Source: Cryobacterium luteum | GTDB lineage: Bacteria; Actinomycetota; Actinomycetes; Actinomycetales; Microbacteriaceae | DNA: 64,000 nucleotides | NCBI RefSeq assembly: GCF_900110125.1 | Contig: NZ_FOCN01000001.1 | Span: 124,001 to 188,000 of the forward strand | Direction of reading: 5' to 3' | In this document: positions 26,106-36,137 of the stretch, piece by piece | How the letters are laid out: each line of letters begins with the position of its first letter | Numbering within the stretch: position 1 is the stretch's first letter | The notes under the pieces: generated by a model | What the model saw: only the letters and a program-made list of their open reading frames with translations | Database searches by the model: none | Told to the model about the DNA's origin: nothing | Made by a program: the position numbers and the translations under genes

Positions 26106-26498
26106 TTCCGTCGTGCTCGACGGCCAGGCCTTTCTGCAAGCGGATGCCGCCACCTCGGCCGCGCTCGGCCTCACCCCCGGCGGCTACACCTGCCACGCCC
26201 TGGGCGACGCGGTTCTCGACGAGTGGCGCACCGTGCTCGACCCGGCGCTGCTCCTCGAGTCGCTCGCCGGCGGTGCCGCCTTGTCGAGCGGACCGGTCAC
26301 CGGCGAACCGGCGCGCATCAGTGTTGTGATCGACTCGGGCGAGGGGTCGGCGAGCAGTCTCGTGATCGCGGCGGAAGGGCATCCGCTGCCCAGCCGTCTC
26401 ACTGTGGGCGACGCGCTCGGGGTCGCCGACGTGCGCTTTTCGGCGGGGGCACAGCCGTCGAGGTTTCAACGCCGGCCCCGGTCGTGCAGGCCTGCTAG
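26106..26498 (+). pseudogene. 5'-truncated, frameshifted LppX/LprG-like lipoprotein remnant
   Basis: The plus strand codes for VVLDGQAFLQADAA, EWRTVLDPALLL, ARISVVIDSGEGS and LVIAAEGHPLPSRLTVGD, a pattern like the C-terminal half of LppX/LprAFG-type lipoproteins. The signal peptide and first half are absent. Near 26445-26455 the frame shifts (run of G), after which GTAVEVSTPAPVVQAC ends at the stop 26496-26498. It lies tail-to-tail with another frameshifted gene. The 5' breakpoint coincides with the toxin fragment junction, pointing to recombination there. Confidence 0.6.
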
Positions 26499-26504
26499 AA
26501 CGCG

Positions 26505-26833
26505 CTACCAGCCGGCGATGCCGGCGCAGGCGAAGCCGAGGCGGTTCAGGCCGGATTCCTGGTCGGTGAAGGCGCGCCACACCCCTGCGGTGTCGCCCGA
26601 TCGGGCGGTCTGTTCCATCGCGTCGAGCGTACGCGGGGCGCCCTGGGCCCACGTCACGTAGTCAGTGTTGTCGATGCCGGTCGATCCCTCGGCCGCGCCA
26701 GGGGCACCGGACCGATCAGCGAAACGACCGGGGGCAGCACTTTCGCATTGCCCTGACTCTCGATCACACGCTGCATGAGCGCGACGACGGGTTCGGCCAG
26801 AGGGGTGCACCGGTCCTGCAGCACGTCGGTCAT
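26505..26833 (-). pseudogene. Frameshifted small gene of unknown function
   Basis: From the ATG at 26833 the frame reads MTDVLQDRCTPLAEPVVALM...LPPVVSLIGPVP. It then needs a one-base shift near 26690-26710 to continue as AEGSTGIDNTDYVTWAQ, GDTAGVWRAFTDQESGLNR and GFACAGIAGW to the stop at 26505. Without the shift it ends early after about 59 codons. The ATG overlaps the stop of the membrane protein gene (ATGA), so the two were an operon. No family recognised. A sequencing error is possible. Confidence 0.6.
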
Positions 26834-27519
26834 CAGTTCGCCTTCGGCTGGTTGCTTCTGGGCATGTACCAGGCCGAGGTGTTCGTCACGTCGTAGGTCA
26901 CGGCAACACCGTGACGCTCCGCAGCGGTCACAAGAGCCTGAACCGCGTCTTGAAAAACGGGGCCGACCATTCCCTGACCCCAGACGCCTTTGAATCCGGT
27001 CACCTTTTTGTCGGCGTCGAGAGCGCGCAACACCTTCGGCGGGTTGCCGACCCGCGCCAGCACCGCGTCGGAGTCTGTGACGAAGACGTCGACGAACATC
27101 GTCGAGTCCGTGCCGAACAGGTGCGTCACGGTTGAGGTGTACGGCGACATCCCCCGCGGCGTCAGCGAGTGGTCGTAGATTCGCACGTACCGAACCTCAG
27201 CCCACGTGATCGTTGCCAGTCGCGGCAGGCCGAGACCGACATCGGAGACGGAGAGCGCAAGACGATTGTCGGCATTCCACTTGTTCTCGGCCTGACGCGC
27301 GGTGAACAGGCTGGTCGCTGCGCCAATCCCGAAGACGAGAATGACGAAGACGTACGCGAACCACGAACGGGCCGTGAGGGCGCTGGCGACCAGGCCGCCC
27401 AGCAGAAAGAGCGTGAATACCACGCCGGCGACGGTGTTAGCTCGCCGGTACCTGGCGGCGAGCCCCGGAGCATACCGGGCGACGTAGGCGTTCTGCAGAA
27501 ACGGAGGTGTCGGTTCCAT
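26833..27519 (-). CDS. Membrane protein of unknown function
   Basis: This 228-residue protein has two adjacent membrane helices (about residues 28-48 and 53-72). A cytosolic domain follows, with ITWAEVRYVRIYDHSLTPRG and FVTDSDAVLARV, reminiscent of PH-like bacterial domains. It is translationally coupled to the frameshifted gene downstream. Function unknown; it borders the degraded toxin locus. Confidence 0.7.
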   Translation of the reverse strand: MEPTPPFLQNAYVARYAPGLAARYRRANTVAGVVFTLFLLGGLVASALTARSWFAYVFVILVFGIGAATSLFTARQAENKWNADNRLALSVSDVGLGLPRLATITWAEVRYVRIYDHSLTPRGMSPYTSTVTHLFGTDSTMFVDVFVTDSDAVLARVGNPPKVLRALDADKKVTGFKGVWGQGMVGPVFQDAVQALVTAAERHGVAVTYDVTNTSAWYMPRSNQPKAN

Positions 27520-27665
27520 GCTGGTGCGCTCCTCAGACCGGTCGTTGGCAGCGAAGAATCCAACGAGCCGCCCTGACCCCCATTCGCGGACTAGTCAACG
27601 AGTCTCCATCGTACAGGCCTGCCCGTGCGCATCCGCTTCTCTGGCCCGTCTTCGCCGAACGAGGG

Positions 27666-28997
27666 CTAGGGCGTCCACCACGGCCGCAGCGGATGCCCGC
27701 CCCCACCGCTCCGCTCGTCTGGCCTGGCCAGCAGCACCTGGTGCAGCTGGATCCCGTTGCTCTCGAACCCGAGCCGCGAGCCCGCCATGTACAACCCCCA
27801 CACCTTCGCGGTGGCAAGCCCGACCTCGGCGACCGCCTCGTCCCAATGCTCGACGAGGTTGGCGCCCCAGTCGCGCAGCGTCAGCGCGTAGTGGTGACGC
27901 AGGTTCTCTTCGTGCAGCACTTCCCAGCCGGCATCCTGCGCTTCGCTGATGATCCGGCCCGAACCGGTGAGCTCGCCGTCGGGAAAGACGTAGCGATCGA
28001 TGAACCCGCGGGTAGACGGTTCAGTTCGATTCTCCGGCCGGGTGATGCAGTGATTGAGCAATAAGCCGCCGGGCCGCAATCGGGATTGCAGAAAACGAAA
28101 GTACGCCGCATAGTTGCGAACGCCGATGTGCTCGAGCAGCCCAATGGACGACACCGCGTCAAACCCGGTTTCGGTGATGTCGCGGTAGTCGCCGAAGCGC
28201 ACCTCCGCCAGATCGTTCAGGCCCTCCGCAGCGATCGAGCGCTGGGCCCAGGCGGCCTGCTCGCTCGACAGCGTCACGCCGGTGGCCCGCACGCCGCGGC
28301 GAGCGGCGTAGCGCACCATGCCGCCCCAACCGCACCCGACGTCGAGCAGCCGGTCGCCCGCCGCCAGGTGCAGCTTCTCGAAGACGAGGCGGTATTTGTT
28401 TTCCTGGGCATCGTCGAGGGAGACGTCGCCGCGTGGGTAGCAGGCGCAGGTGTACGTCATCGACGGCCCGAGCACCCACTCGTAAAACCGGTTCGAGACG
28501 TCGTAATGGTGATGGATCGCTTCGGCGTCACGGGTCTTGCTGTGTCGCAGCCCTCCGGCGACGCGGTGCCAGCGCGGCCCTGCTTCCTCCGGCGGCGGCG
28601 CGATCGGGCGCAGCTGCCGCACACCGATGGAGCGCACAATGTCCAGCATCGTTCGCGCCGGCGGGCGGGTGAACTCCAGGCTGTCGGCGAGCGCCTTGAG
28701 CAGTTCGTAGGGATCACCGGGGTGAACCCCGTGCAGGTCGAGGTCGCCGGAAATATAGGCGCGGGCCAGTCCGAGGTCGCCGCGGCTCGTGGCAAGGTAG
28801 GTCGTGCCGCGCGGGGTCAGCAGGTCCAGCCCGAACGGTGCACCAGGCGGTCCGGCCGTGCTTCCGTCGTAGGCGGTGAATCGCACCGGGAGGCGACCGC
28901 CGGCAAGAATCTCCAACACCTGAGCGAGGGTGAATTTACCGGCCGGGGCATCCGTCGCTGTTGTCGCCTTCGTGGCACGATCCTTGAACGTCGTCAT
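27666..28997 (-). CDS. tmsB: SAM-dependent fatty acyl methyltransferase (TmsB/BfaB-like, CFA synthase family)
   Basis: This 443-residue protein of the cyclopropane-fatty-acid synthase family has the SAM-binding motif LLDVGCGWGGMVRYAA, MTYTCACYPRGDVSLDDAQENK, SIGLLEHIG and the C-terminal GFIDRYVFPDGEL typical of the family. It overlaps by four bases an FAD-linked oxidoreductase. That gene pair, in this order, makes 10-methyl (tuberculostearic-type) fatty acids in actinobacteria: the methyltransferase adds a methylene to an oleoyl chain in phospholipid and the reductase saturates it. A plain cyclopropane synthase is the alternative, but the coupled oxidoreductase favours TmsB. Confidence 0.8.
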   Translation of the reverse strand: MTTFKDRATKATTATDAPAGKFTLAQVLEILAGGRLPVRFTAYDGSTAGPPGAPFGLDLLTPRGTTYLATSRGDLGLARAYISGDLDLHGVHPGDPYELLKALADSLEFTRPPARTMLDIVRSIGVRQLRPIAPPPEEAGPRWHRVAGGLRHSKTRDAEAIHHHYDVSNRFYEWVLGPSMTYTCACYPRGDVSLDDAQENKYRLVFEKLHLAAGDRLLDVGCGWGGMVRYAARRGVRATGVTLSSEQAAWAQRSIAAEGLNDLAEVRFGDYRDITETGFDAVSSIGLLEHIGVRNYAAYFRFLQSRLRPGGLLLNHCITRPENRTEPSTRGFIDRYVFPDGELTGSGRIISEAQDAGWEVLHEENLRHHYALTLRDWGANLVEHWDEAVAEVGLATAKVWGLYMAGSRLGFESNGIQLHQVLLARPDERSGGGGHPLRPWWTP

Positions 28998-30373
28998 CGT
29001 CGTTGCACCGCCTTGGAATAGAGGTCGAGGAGCCGGGAATCGGGGTCGTAGCGTTTCTTCGCGGCCCGGTAGCTATCGCCGCCGTAGAGTTCGTCGAACT
29101 CCTCGCGGGAGTAGTAGGAGTCGGAATAGAGCGATTTGCGCCCGTCGAGTTCGCCGACTTTGTGTTCGATCAGTCGGTTGGTCTCCCCCTCGATGCTCCC
29201 GACCGGCACTGTCGACCAGAACCCGACGTTGACGTAGCCTTGCTTGGGCCGGATCGGGTAGAGCGGCCAGCGTTCCTCGCCCCGCAAACGCAGCGGGCAC
29301 AGCCAGATCGGCTCGATCGGCACGTTGTTCAGAAACCAGCCGAGAAACTCCGCGCACCGTTCGATCGGTATCTCAACGTCTTGGACGACTCGCTCGCGGG
29401 GCGGCCTGCGGTGGAGTTGTTCAATGCGATCGCCGAGATGAAACCGCTGTTCGATGCGCATCAGCTTGCCGTACGTGCTGCTGCGCCGAAGCGTTCGAGG
29501 CCAGATCCGGCGAACAAGCGGATGCTGCGCGCCGAACGCTTGAGAGCACCAGAACCAGTCGGTGTCCCAGCGCCACAGGTAGTCGTGGATGGTGAGGCGA
29601 TCGGTTGTCACGCCCCGCTCGTGCCTCAGGGAACGGTAGTAGATCTGCTGGCCCGAGTAGTCGCTGACCGGGCCGGGATCGCTGGTCTTCCGGCCCAGGC
29701 AGAGGTAGCTTTCGTCGGCGCCGAACACGACGCCGTCAAGATAGTCGACGGCAACCCCGTCGAGGCTGCCGGTCATCAGGATGCCGTCCATCGCCGCGAC
29801 CAGGTCGTCGAGCGAGTGGAATCGCACGTGGGTGAGCGCCACGAACCGCTCGACGGGTTCGAGTTCGATTCTCAGACGCACCGTGTAGCCGAGCGTGCCG
29901 TAGCAGTTGGGGAAGGCGCGAAACAGCTCGGAATTCCCGGTCGGCGACGCGGTGAGCACGTCTCCGGCGCCGGTGAGAATGTCCATCTCCAGTACCGACT
30001 CGTGCGGCAGACCGTTGCGGAACGACGTCGACTCAAGGCCAAGGCCGGTGACCGCGCCGCCGAGGGTGATGGTCTTCAGTTGCGGCACCACCAGCGGCGC
30101 CAATCCGTAGCGCAGCGTCTCGGCGACGAGATTCTCGTAGGTGCACATGCCGGCCACGTCGGCCGTCCGGGCCGCCGCGTCAATAGAGATGACGTTGGTC
30201 AGCCCCGACGTGTCGAGGCCTGGAACGCGGGTGTTCGTTCGGGTTCGGAACAGATTCGAGGTGCGCTTGGCCAGCCGAATCGGGGCCGTCACCGGCACGG
30301 CGCGATAGCTTGCCAGAAGGCGCTGCACGCCGGCGGCGTGAGCGCTCCGGGCGTTGAGCACAGCAGCGGGCAC
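28994..30373 (-). CDS. tmsA: FAD-linked oxidoreductase (TmsA/BfaA-like)
   Basis: This 459-residue FAD-binding type 4 (PCMH-type) oxidoreductase resembles DHCR24-like reductases. The FAD segment includes VPQLKTITLGGAVTGLGLES near residues 98-117. It ends DPDSRLLDLYSKAVQRR. It is coupled to the methyltransferase gene, and together they should make 10-methyl branched acyl chains, this protein reducing the methylene intermediate. It acts at the membrane face. No third tms gene is visible next to it. Confidence 0.8.
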   Translation of the reverse strand: MPAAVLNARSAHAAGVQRLLASYRAVPVTAPIRLAKRTSNLFRTRTNTRVPGLDTSGLTNVISIDAAARTADVAGMCTYENLVAETLRYGLAPLVVPQLKTITLGGAVTGLGLESTSFRNGLPHESVLEMDILTGAGDVLTASPTGNSELFRAFPNCYGTLGYTVRLRIELEPVERFVALTHVRFHSLDDLVAAMDGILMTGSLDGVAVDYLDGVVFGADESYLCLGRKTSDPGPVSDYSGQQIYYRSLRHERGVTTDRLTIHDYLWRWDTDWFWCSQAFGAQHPLVRRIWPRTLRRSSTYGKLMRIEQRFHLGDRIEQLHRRPPRERVVQDVEIPIERCAEFLGWFLNNVPIEPIWLCPLRLRGEERWPLYPIRPKQGYVNVGFWSTVPVGSIEGETNRLIEHKVGELDGRKSLYSDSYYSREEFDELYGGDSYRAAKKRYDPDSRLLDLYSKAVQRR

Positions 30374-30479
30374 GCCCTCACGTTAGTCCCGGTCTGGGCA
30401 ATCGCACCAGTGCTCGGTACCACCTCAATCGTGCCGATTACGGGGGCCTCAATCCGGTGCCGTCTGGCAGACTCGGGGC

Positions 30480-31148
30480 ATGTCCACGATAGGTACGCCC
30501 GGCGGCACACCAGAGCGCCCGGCGGTCTTCTTCGCCACGCCCGGAGAGTTCCGCAACTGGCTCGAGGCGAATCATGCCACCGCAACGGAACTCTGGATGG
30601 GCCTCTACAAGAAGCACGTGCCCGACCGCGGGCTCAGTTGGGAGCAGGCCGTGCCCGAAGCCTTGTGCTTCGGCTGGATCGATTCCGTGGCCCAGCGCAT
30701 CGATGACACGGCACGGCGCCAACGGTGGACTCCGCGTAAGCCCGCGAGCATCTGGTCAAGCGTCAACATTGCGTTGGTGGAGAAGCTCACCGCTGAGGGG
30801 CGCATGCGCGAGGCCGGCATTGCCGCGTTCGAGCGGCGGCGTGCAGACAGATCGGGGGTGTATTCCCACGAGAATCCCGACCGGGAGCTGCCTCCTGCGG
30901 CAGCGGAACGACTGGCGGCGAACCCCGCTGCATCCGCGTTCTGGGAGGCAGCAACAGTGACCTACCGCCGACAGGTCACCCACTGGGCGCTCACTGCCAA
31001 GCAGGACGCCACCCGCGAACGACGGCTGGCTCAGCTCATCGATGACAGCGCAGCCGGTCGGCTGGTTCCCTTCCAGCGCTATGGCGAAGTGCCCAAGTGG
31101 GCGCAGCGCGCCGCCGACGCGGCGCGAGCGGCGGCATCCGGCCAATAG
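30480..31148 (+). CDS. YdeI/OmpD-associated family protein
   Basis: This 222-residue cytoplasmic protein has ATELWMGLYKKH, SWEQAVPEALCFGWIDS and RRQRWTPRKPASIWSSVN, the pattern of the YdeI/OmdA family. A C-terminal WALTAKQDATRERRLAQLI segment is present. Biochemical function unknown; E. coli YdeI is linked to antimicrobial peptide resistance. Confidence 0.85.
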   Translation: MSTIGTPGGTPERPAVFFATPGEFRNWLEANHATATELWMGLYKKHVPDRGLSWEQAVPEALCFGWIDSVAQRIDDTARRQRWTPRKPASIWSSVNIALVEKLTAEGRMREAGIAAFERRRADRSGVYSHENPDRELPPAAAERLAANPAASAFWEAATVTYRRQVTHWALTAKQDATRERRLAQLIDDSAAGRLVPFQRYGEVPKWAQRAADAARAAASGQ

Positions 31149-31183
31149 ATCCGAACGTCGGGCCCGGGCGCTCGCGGTCAGCA

Positions 31184-31699
31184 TCAGCTTTGAAAATCTT
31201 CCGGGTCGACGTGCTCCAGAAAATCTTTGAATTCGTCGAGCGATTGCTCCCGGTCAGGGGTCTCCTCCACGTTGCCGCCAGATTCAACCAGCGCGGCGGG
31301 AATACCCTCGGCCTGCAACACGTCGTCGGCGACGAAGATCGGCGCTCCGGCGCGCAGAGCGAGTGCGACGGAATCCGAGGGCCGAGCATCGAGCACGAAT
31401 GGGCCGGCCGCAGTGCCGAGAGTGATTTCGGCGTAGAAGATTCCTTCGTCGATGCGGGTGACGTCGACTCGCTCGAGGTGGGCATCAACGGTGTCGATCA
31501 GCGTCTTCATCAGATCGTGCGATAACGGTCGTGGCGGCGCCTCACCGCTGAGGGCGATCAGCGTGGAAGTCGCTTCCTGTTCCCCGACCACAATCGCCAG
31601 AACGGTTCCAACGGCCTGCGGCTCCCCGATCGGTTTCAGCAGGATGATGTGCTGGCTCTCACTGTCGATTGCAACCCCGAGAACGCGTACCTCTACCAT
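31184..31699 (-). CDS. Bifunctional nuclease family protein (DUF151)
   Basis: This 171-residue protein has the DUF151/BFN signatures LPIVVGEQEA-like (LAIVVGEQEATS), RPLSHDLM and DARPSDSVALALRAGAPIFV. Plant members have combined RNase/DNase activity; the bacterial role is not settled. It lies downstream of nrdF on the same strand with an 87-base gap, so read-through is possible. Confidence 0.88.
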   Translation of the reverse strand: MVEVRVLGVAIDSESQHIILLKPIGEPQAVGTVLAIVVGEQEATSTLIALSGEAPPRPLSHDLMKTLIDTVDAHLERVDVTRIDEGIFYAEITLGTAAGPFVLDARPSDSVALALRAGAPIFVADDVLQAEGIPAALVESGGNVEETPDREQSLDEFKDFLEHVDPEDFQS

Positions 31700-31786
31700 G
31701 GCGACCCTCTCGAATCATTGTGCAGAACACCGCCATCGTACGTCCGCTCACCGGTCAGGGGCCTTGGCAGCGACAAACTTAGATAC

Positions 31787-32785
<999 letters not shown>

Positions 32786-32809
32786 TTATGCAGAAAACAA
32801 TCAGCAAAC

Positions 32810-34948
32810 TCACAACATGCACGAGACGCAGTTGTCCACCTCCGTGCCAGCGAGGGCCATCTGACGCAGGCGAATGTAGTAAATGGTCTTGATGCCCTTT
32901 TTCCAGGCGTAGATCTGGGCGCGGTTGATGTCGCGGGTCGTCGCGGTGTCCTTGAAGAACAGGGTGAGCGACAGCCCCTGGTCCACGTGCTGCGTCGCCG
33001 CGGCGTACACGTCGATGACCTTCTCGGAACCGATCTCGTAGGCATCCTGGTAGTAGTCCAGGTTGTCGTTCGTCATGAACGGCGCCGGGTAGTACACGCG
33101 GCCCAACTTGCCTTCCTTGCGAATCTCGATCTTCGCAGCGATCGGGTGAATCGACGCGGTCGAGTTGTTGATGTACGAGATCGACCCGGTCGGCGGCACG
33201 GCCTGCAGGTTCTGGTTGTAGATGCCGTGCTTCACAACGGATGCCTTCAGCTCGGCCCAGTCGGCCTGCGTCGGAATCGACACCCCGGCCTGCGTGAAGA
33301 GTTCGGCACCGCGGGCGGTCGTGGGCTCCCAGACCTGGTCGGTGTACTTGTCGAAGAATGCGCCCGAGGCGTAGGTGGAGTTTTCGAAGCCCTCGAAGGT
33401 GCGGCCGCGTTCAATGGCGATGGCGTTCGAGGCGCGCAGGGCGTGGAATAACACCGTGTAGAAGTAGATGTTGGTGAAGTCGATGCTCTCTTCGCTGCCG
33501 TAGTAGACGCGCTCGCGGGCGAGGTAGCCGTGCAGGTTCATCTGGCCGAGGCCGATGGCGTGCGAGCGGTCATTGCCGTCTTCGATGGAACGAACCGAGC
33601 TGATGTGGCTCTGTTCCGACACCGCGTTGAGACCGCGAATGGCGGCGTCCACGGTGCGGCCGAGGTCGCCGGAATCCATCGCGAGCGCAATGTTCATCGA
33701 CCCCAGGTTGCAGGAGATGTCCTTGCCGATCTCGTTGTACGAAAGGTCTTCGTTGTACGTGGTCGGGGTGTTCACCTGCAAAATCTCGGAGCACAGGTTC
33801 GACATGTTGATGCGGCCCTCGATGGGGTTGGCCTTGTTCACCGTGTCTTCAAACATGATGTACGGGTAGCCCGACTCGAACTGAATCTCGGCGAGCGTCT
33901 GGAAGAACTCACGCGCCTTCATCTTCGACTTCTTGATGCGGGGGTTGTCGACCATCTCGTGGTACTTCTCGGTCACCGAGATGTCGGCGAAGGGCACGCC
34001 GTAGACGCGCTCCACGTCGTAGGGCGAGAAGAGGTACATCCACTCGTCGTTCTTGGCCAGCTCAAAGGTGATGTCGGGAATGACGACACCCAGAGAGAGG
34101 GTCTTGATGCGAATCTTCTCGTCGGCGTTCTCACGCTTGGTGTCGAGAAACCGCATGATGTCGGGGTGGTGCGCGTGCAGGTACACCGCGCCGGCGCCCT
34201 GGCGGGCACCGAGCTGGTTGGCGTAGCTGAAGGAGTCTTCGAGCAGCTTCATGACGGGGATGATGCCGCTCGACTGGTTCTCGATCTGCTTGATCGGCGC
34301 GCCGGCCTCACGAATGTTGCTGAGCAGCAGGGCCACGCCGCCGCCGCGCTTGGAGAGCTGCAGCGAGGAGTTGATGCCGCGGGAGATCGACTCCATGTTG
34401 TCTTCGATGCGCAGCAAAAAGCACGAGACGAGCTCGCCGCGCTGGGCCTTGCCGGAGTTCAAAAAGGTGGGGGTTGCGGGCTGAAAACGGCCGGCAATGA
34501 TCTCCTCGACCAGGGCGACGGCGAGCTTCTCATCGCCGGAGGCGAGACCGAGCGCGGTCATCACGACGCGGTCTTCGAAACGTTCGAGGTAGCGCTTACC
34601 ATCGAAGGTCTTGAGCGTGTACGAGGTGTAGTACTTGAACGCACCGAGAAAACTCTGAAAGCGGAACTTCTTGGAGTAGGCCAGGTCGTTCAGGCGCGTG
34701 ATGAACTCGAACGAGTACTGGTCGAGCACGGCCTGCTCGTAGTATTCCTTCTCGACCAGGTAGTCGAGGCGCTCGCGCAGCGAGTGAAAGAACACCGTGT
34801 TCTGGTTGACATGCTGCAAAAAGAACTCGCGGGCCGCCTCGCGGTCCTTGTCGAACTGGATCTCCCCGTTCGGGCCGTACAGGTTGAGCATCGCGTTGAG
34901 CGAGTGGTAATCCATGCCAGAGGGCGCGTCGATGGGTGTGATCTTCAC
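32810..34948 (-). CDS. nrdE: Class Ib ribonucleotide reductase large subunit NrdE
   Basis: This R1E catalytic subunit of about 712 residues reduces ribonucleoside diphosphates. Conserved parts include [10 protein letters not shown] (active-site region), NLCSEI with the active-site Cys, CNLGSMNIA, and the C-terminal redox pair CVSCML that is re-reduced by NrdH. The GTG at 34948 overlaps the nrdI stop (GTGA). A TTG start five codons earlier is possible. Confidence 0.96.
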   Translation of the reverse strand: MKITPIDAPSGMDYHSLNAMLNLYGPNGEIQFDKDREAAREFFLQHVNQNTVFFHSLRERLDYLVEKEYYEQAVLDQYSFEFITRLNDLAYSKKFRFQSFLGAFKYYTSYTLKTFDGKRYLERFEDRVVMTALGLASGDEKLAVALVEEIIAGRFQPATPTFLNSGKAQRGELVSCFLLRIEDNMESISRGINSSLQLSKRGGGVALLLSNIREAGAPIKQIENQSSGIIPVMKLLEDSFSYANQLGARQGAGAVYLHAHHPDIMRFLDTKRENADEKIRIKTLSLGVVIPDITFELAKNDEWMYLFSPYDVERVYGVPFADISVTEKYHEMVDNPRIKKSKMKAREFFQTLAEIQFESGYPYIMFEDTVNKANPIEGRINMSNLCSEILQVNTPTTYNEDLSYNEIGKDISCNLGSMNIALAMDSGDLGRTVDAAIRGLNAVSEQSHISSVRSIEDGNDRSHAIGLGQMNLHGYLARERVYYGSEESIDFTNIYFYTVLFHALRASNAIAIERGRTFEGFENSTYASGAFFDKYTDQVWEPTTARGAELFTQAGVSIPTQADWAELKASVVKHGIYNQNLQAVPPTGSISYINNSTASIHPIAAKIEIRKEGKLGRVYYPAPFMTNDNLDYYQDAYEIGSEKVIDVYAAATQHVDQGLSLTLFFKDTATTRDINRAQIYAWKKGIKTIYYIRLRQMALAGTEVDNCVSCML

Positions 34949-35349
34949 GGCTGTTGTTTCCAAAATTCTTCCAATCCGTCGTGAACGATGCGTACATCAT
35001 CCGGTGTTCCAAATACTTCAAAGCGATAGAGGTGGGGCACCTTGCACTTGGCGGCAATGATGTCGCCGGCCAGGCAGTAGGCCGTACCGAAGTTCATGTT
35101 GCCGGCGCCGATAACGCCGCGAATCAACGAACGATTGGTCTCGTTGTTCAAAAATTTGATGACCTGCTTGGGCACCGCCCCGCCCACGCTGCCGCCACCG
35201 TAGGTGGGTACGCAGAGCACGAAGGGTTCCTGGGCGACGAGCGGCTCTTCGCGTGCGTGCAGAGGAATGCGCGCTGCCGGCCGACCGAGCTTCTCGACGA
35301 ACCGACGCGTATTGCCCGAGGTGCTCGAGAAGTACACAATGTCAGTCAT
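34945..35349 (-). CDS. nrdI: Flavodoxin-like NrdI
   Basis: This 134-residue flavodoxin-type protein has an FMN phosphate loop [10 protein letters not shown] (about residues 8-17) and the NrdI motifs [18 protein letters not shown] and GAGNMNFG. It supplies superoxide to assemble the Mn(III)2-tyrosyl cofactor of NrdF. It is coupled to nrdE by overlap and lies 60 bases after nrdH. Confidence 0.95.
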   Translation of the reverse strand: MTDIVYFSSTSGNTRRFVEKLGRPAARIPLHAREEPLVAQEPFVLCVPTYGGGSVGGAVPKQVIKFLNNETNRSLIRGVIGAGNMNFGTAYCLAGDIIAAKCKVPHLYRFEVFGTPDDVRIVHDGLEEFWKQQP

Positions 35350-35409
35350 CTAGGGTGGCGATTCTGGTCGGGCGGCAGAGTGGTGCGGGGTGTTGCGCGT
35401 TGATGGTGA

Positions 35410-35643
35410 CTACGCGAGGCGAGCGGCGAGGGCGTTGATCTTGTCGGGGCGAAAGCCCGACCAGTGCTCTTCGTCGGTGATCACGACAGGCGCCTGCAGG
35501 TAACCAAGGGCTTTCACGGCCTCCAGGGCATTCTCGTCGACCGAGAGGTCGAGTACCTCGTACTCGATGCCCTTGTTGTCGAGGGCGCGGTAGGTGGCCG
35601 TGCACTGCACGCAGGAGGGCTTCGTGTAAACGGTGATTGCCAT
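35410..35643 (-). CDS. nrdH: Glutaredoxin-like NrdH redoxin
   Basis: This 77-residue glutaredoxin-like protein has a CVQC active site (C11, C14) and thioredoxin-like specificity elements (APVVITDEEHWSGFRPDKI). It is the dedicated electron donor to NrdE. It is the first gene of the operon; SD AGAAAGGCC precedes the ATG. NrdR-type boxes lie about 175-220 bases upstream. Confidence 0.95.
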   Translation of the reverse strand: MAITVYTKPSCVQCTATYRALDNKGIEYEVLDLSVDENALEAVKALGYLQAPVVITDEEHWSGFRPDKINALAARLA

Positions 35644-35686
35644 GGTTATGGCCTTTCTGCTTGGCTGTTCAGTCTAAATCTGTTCG

Positions 35687-35750
35687 ACATACTTCGCAAG
35701 TATGTTCGATGAAACTCGGTGATCACCGGCAAGAAATCGCTGGTGATCAC
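35687..35750. promoter_or_regulatory. Two hairpin-forming dyads in the nrdH leader
   Basis: ACATACTT-cgc-AAGTATGT (35687-35705) is a perfect eight-base inverted repeat. GTGATCACCgGC (35719-35730) and GCtGGTGATCAC (35739-35750) form a 12-base inverted repeat with one mismatch and an eight-base loop. Both lie between the NrdR boxes and nrdH. They could be operators for another regulator or structured RNA leader elements. Confidence 0.6.
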
Positions 35751-35815
35751 GGTGCATACCATCGTGCAAAGTGAGCAAGTTTACTGTCTGGCCGTAGTGC
35801 CTGACTAGAGTTTCA

Positions 35816-35864
35816 ATACTACATCTAGTGATCTTCCGGCTCAATAGCCACTACATGCAGTAAT
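35816..35864. promoter_or_regulatory. Tandem NrdR boxes upstream of nrdHIEF
   Basis: ATACTACATCTAGTGAT (35816-35832) and CCACTACATGCAGTAAT (35848-35864) resemble the NrdR box acaCwAtATaTwGtgt. They are 32 bases apart, about three DNA turns, as is usual for NrdR pairs. NrdR repression of nrdHIEF according to the ATP/dATP balance is expected. Confidence 0.75.
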
Positions 35865-35877
35865 TACAATTATGTAG

Positions 35878-35962
35878 TTATCCACCGACATTCCACATGT
35901 TGCTCACAGTTCCCGGCCGCGGAAGCGCCCTGATTCCGCGGAACTTCAGCCGGTTATCCACA
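35878..35962 (+). promoter_or_regulatory. DnaA-box-like sites near the nrd promoter
   Basis: TTATCCACC (35878-35886) and a consensus TTATCCACA (35954-35962) have the same orientation, 76 bases apart. The rest of the 494-base gap 35644-36137 is AT-richer than its surroundings. DnaA controls nrd transcription in other bacteria, so this could link dNTP supply to replication; chance cannot be excluded. Confidence 0.5.
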
Positions 35963-36070
35963 GGCATGGTTCTCGACATTATTTTGCCTGTGGAATCGCG
36001 GTCGGCGTGTCGCAGCCGATCGCTTGCGGGCATCCGCTGGTTGACGGCGAAGCCGGCCAGACGCGCGAAA

Positions 36071-36105
36071 ACGGGCCGGCCCCACCGAAGTGATGACCGG
36101 CCCGT
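36071..36105 (-). terminator. Terminator of the chvE operon
   Basis: ACGGGCCGG (36071-36079) pairs with CCGGCCCGT (36097-36105). On the minus strand the stem is followed by TTTT, giving an intrinsic terminator about 30 bases after the chvE stop. Confidence 0.75.
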
Positions 36106-36137
36106 CAGGGCGTGCGCGCGAAGCGGATGCCGACGCT

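Noticed and set aside
35878..35962. Replication origin
   Set aside because: Only two DnaA-box-like sites and no dnaA/dnaN genes; a regulatory role is the more modest reading.
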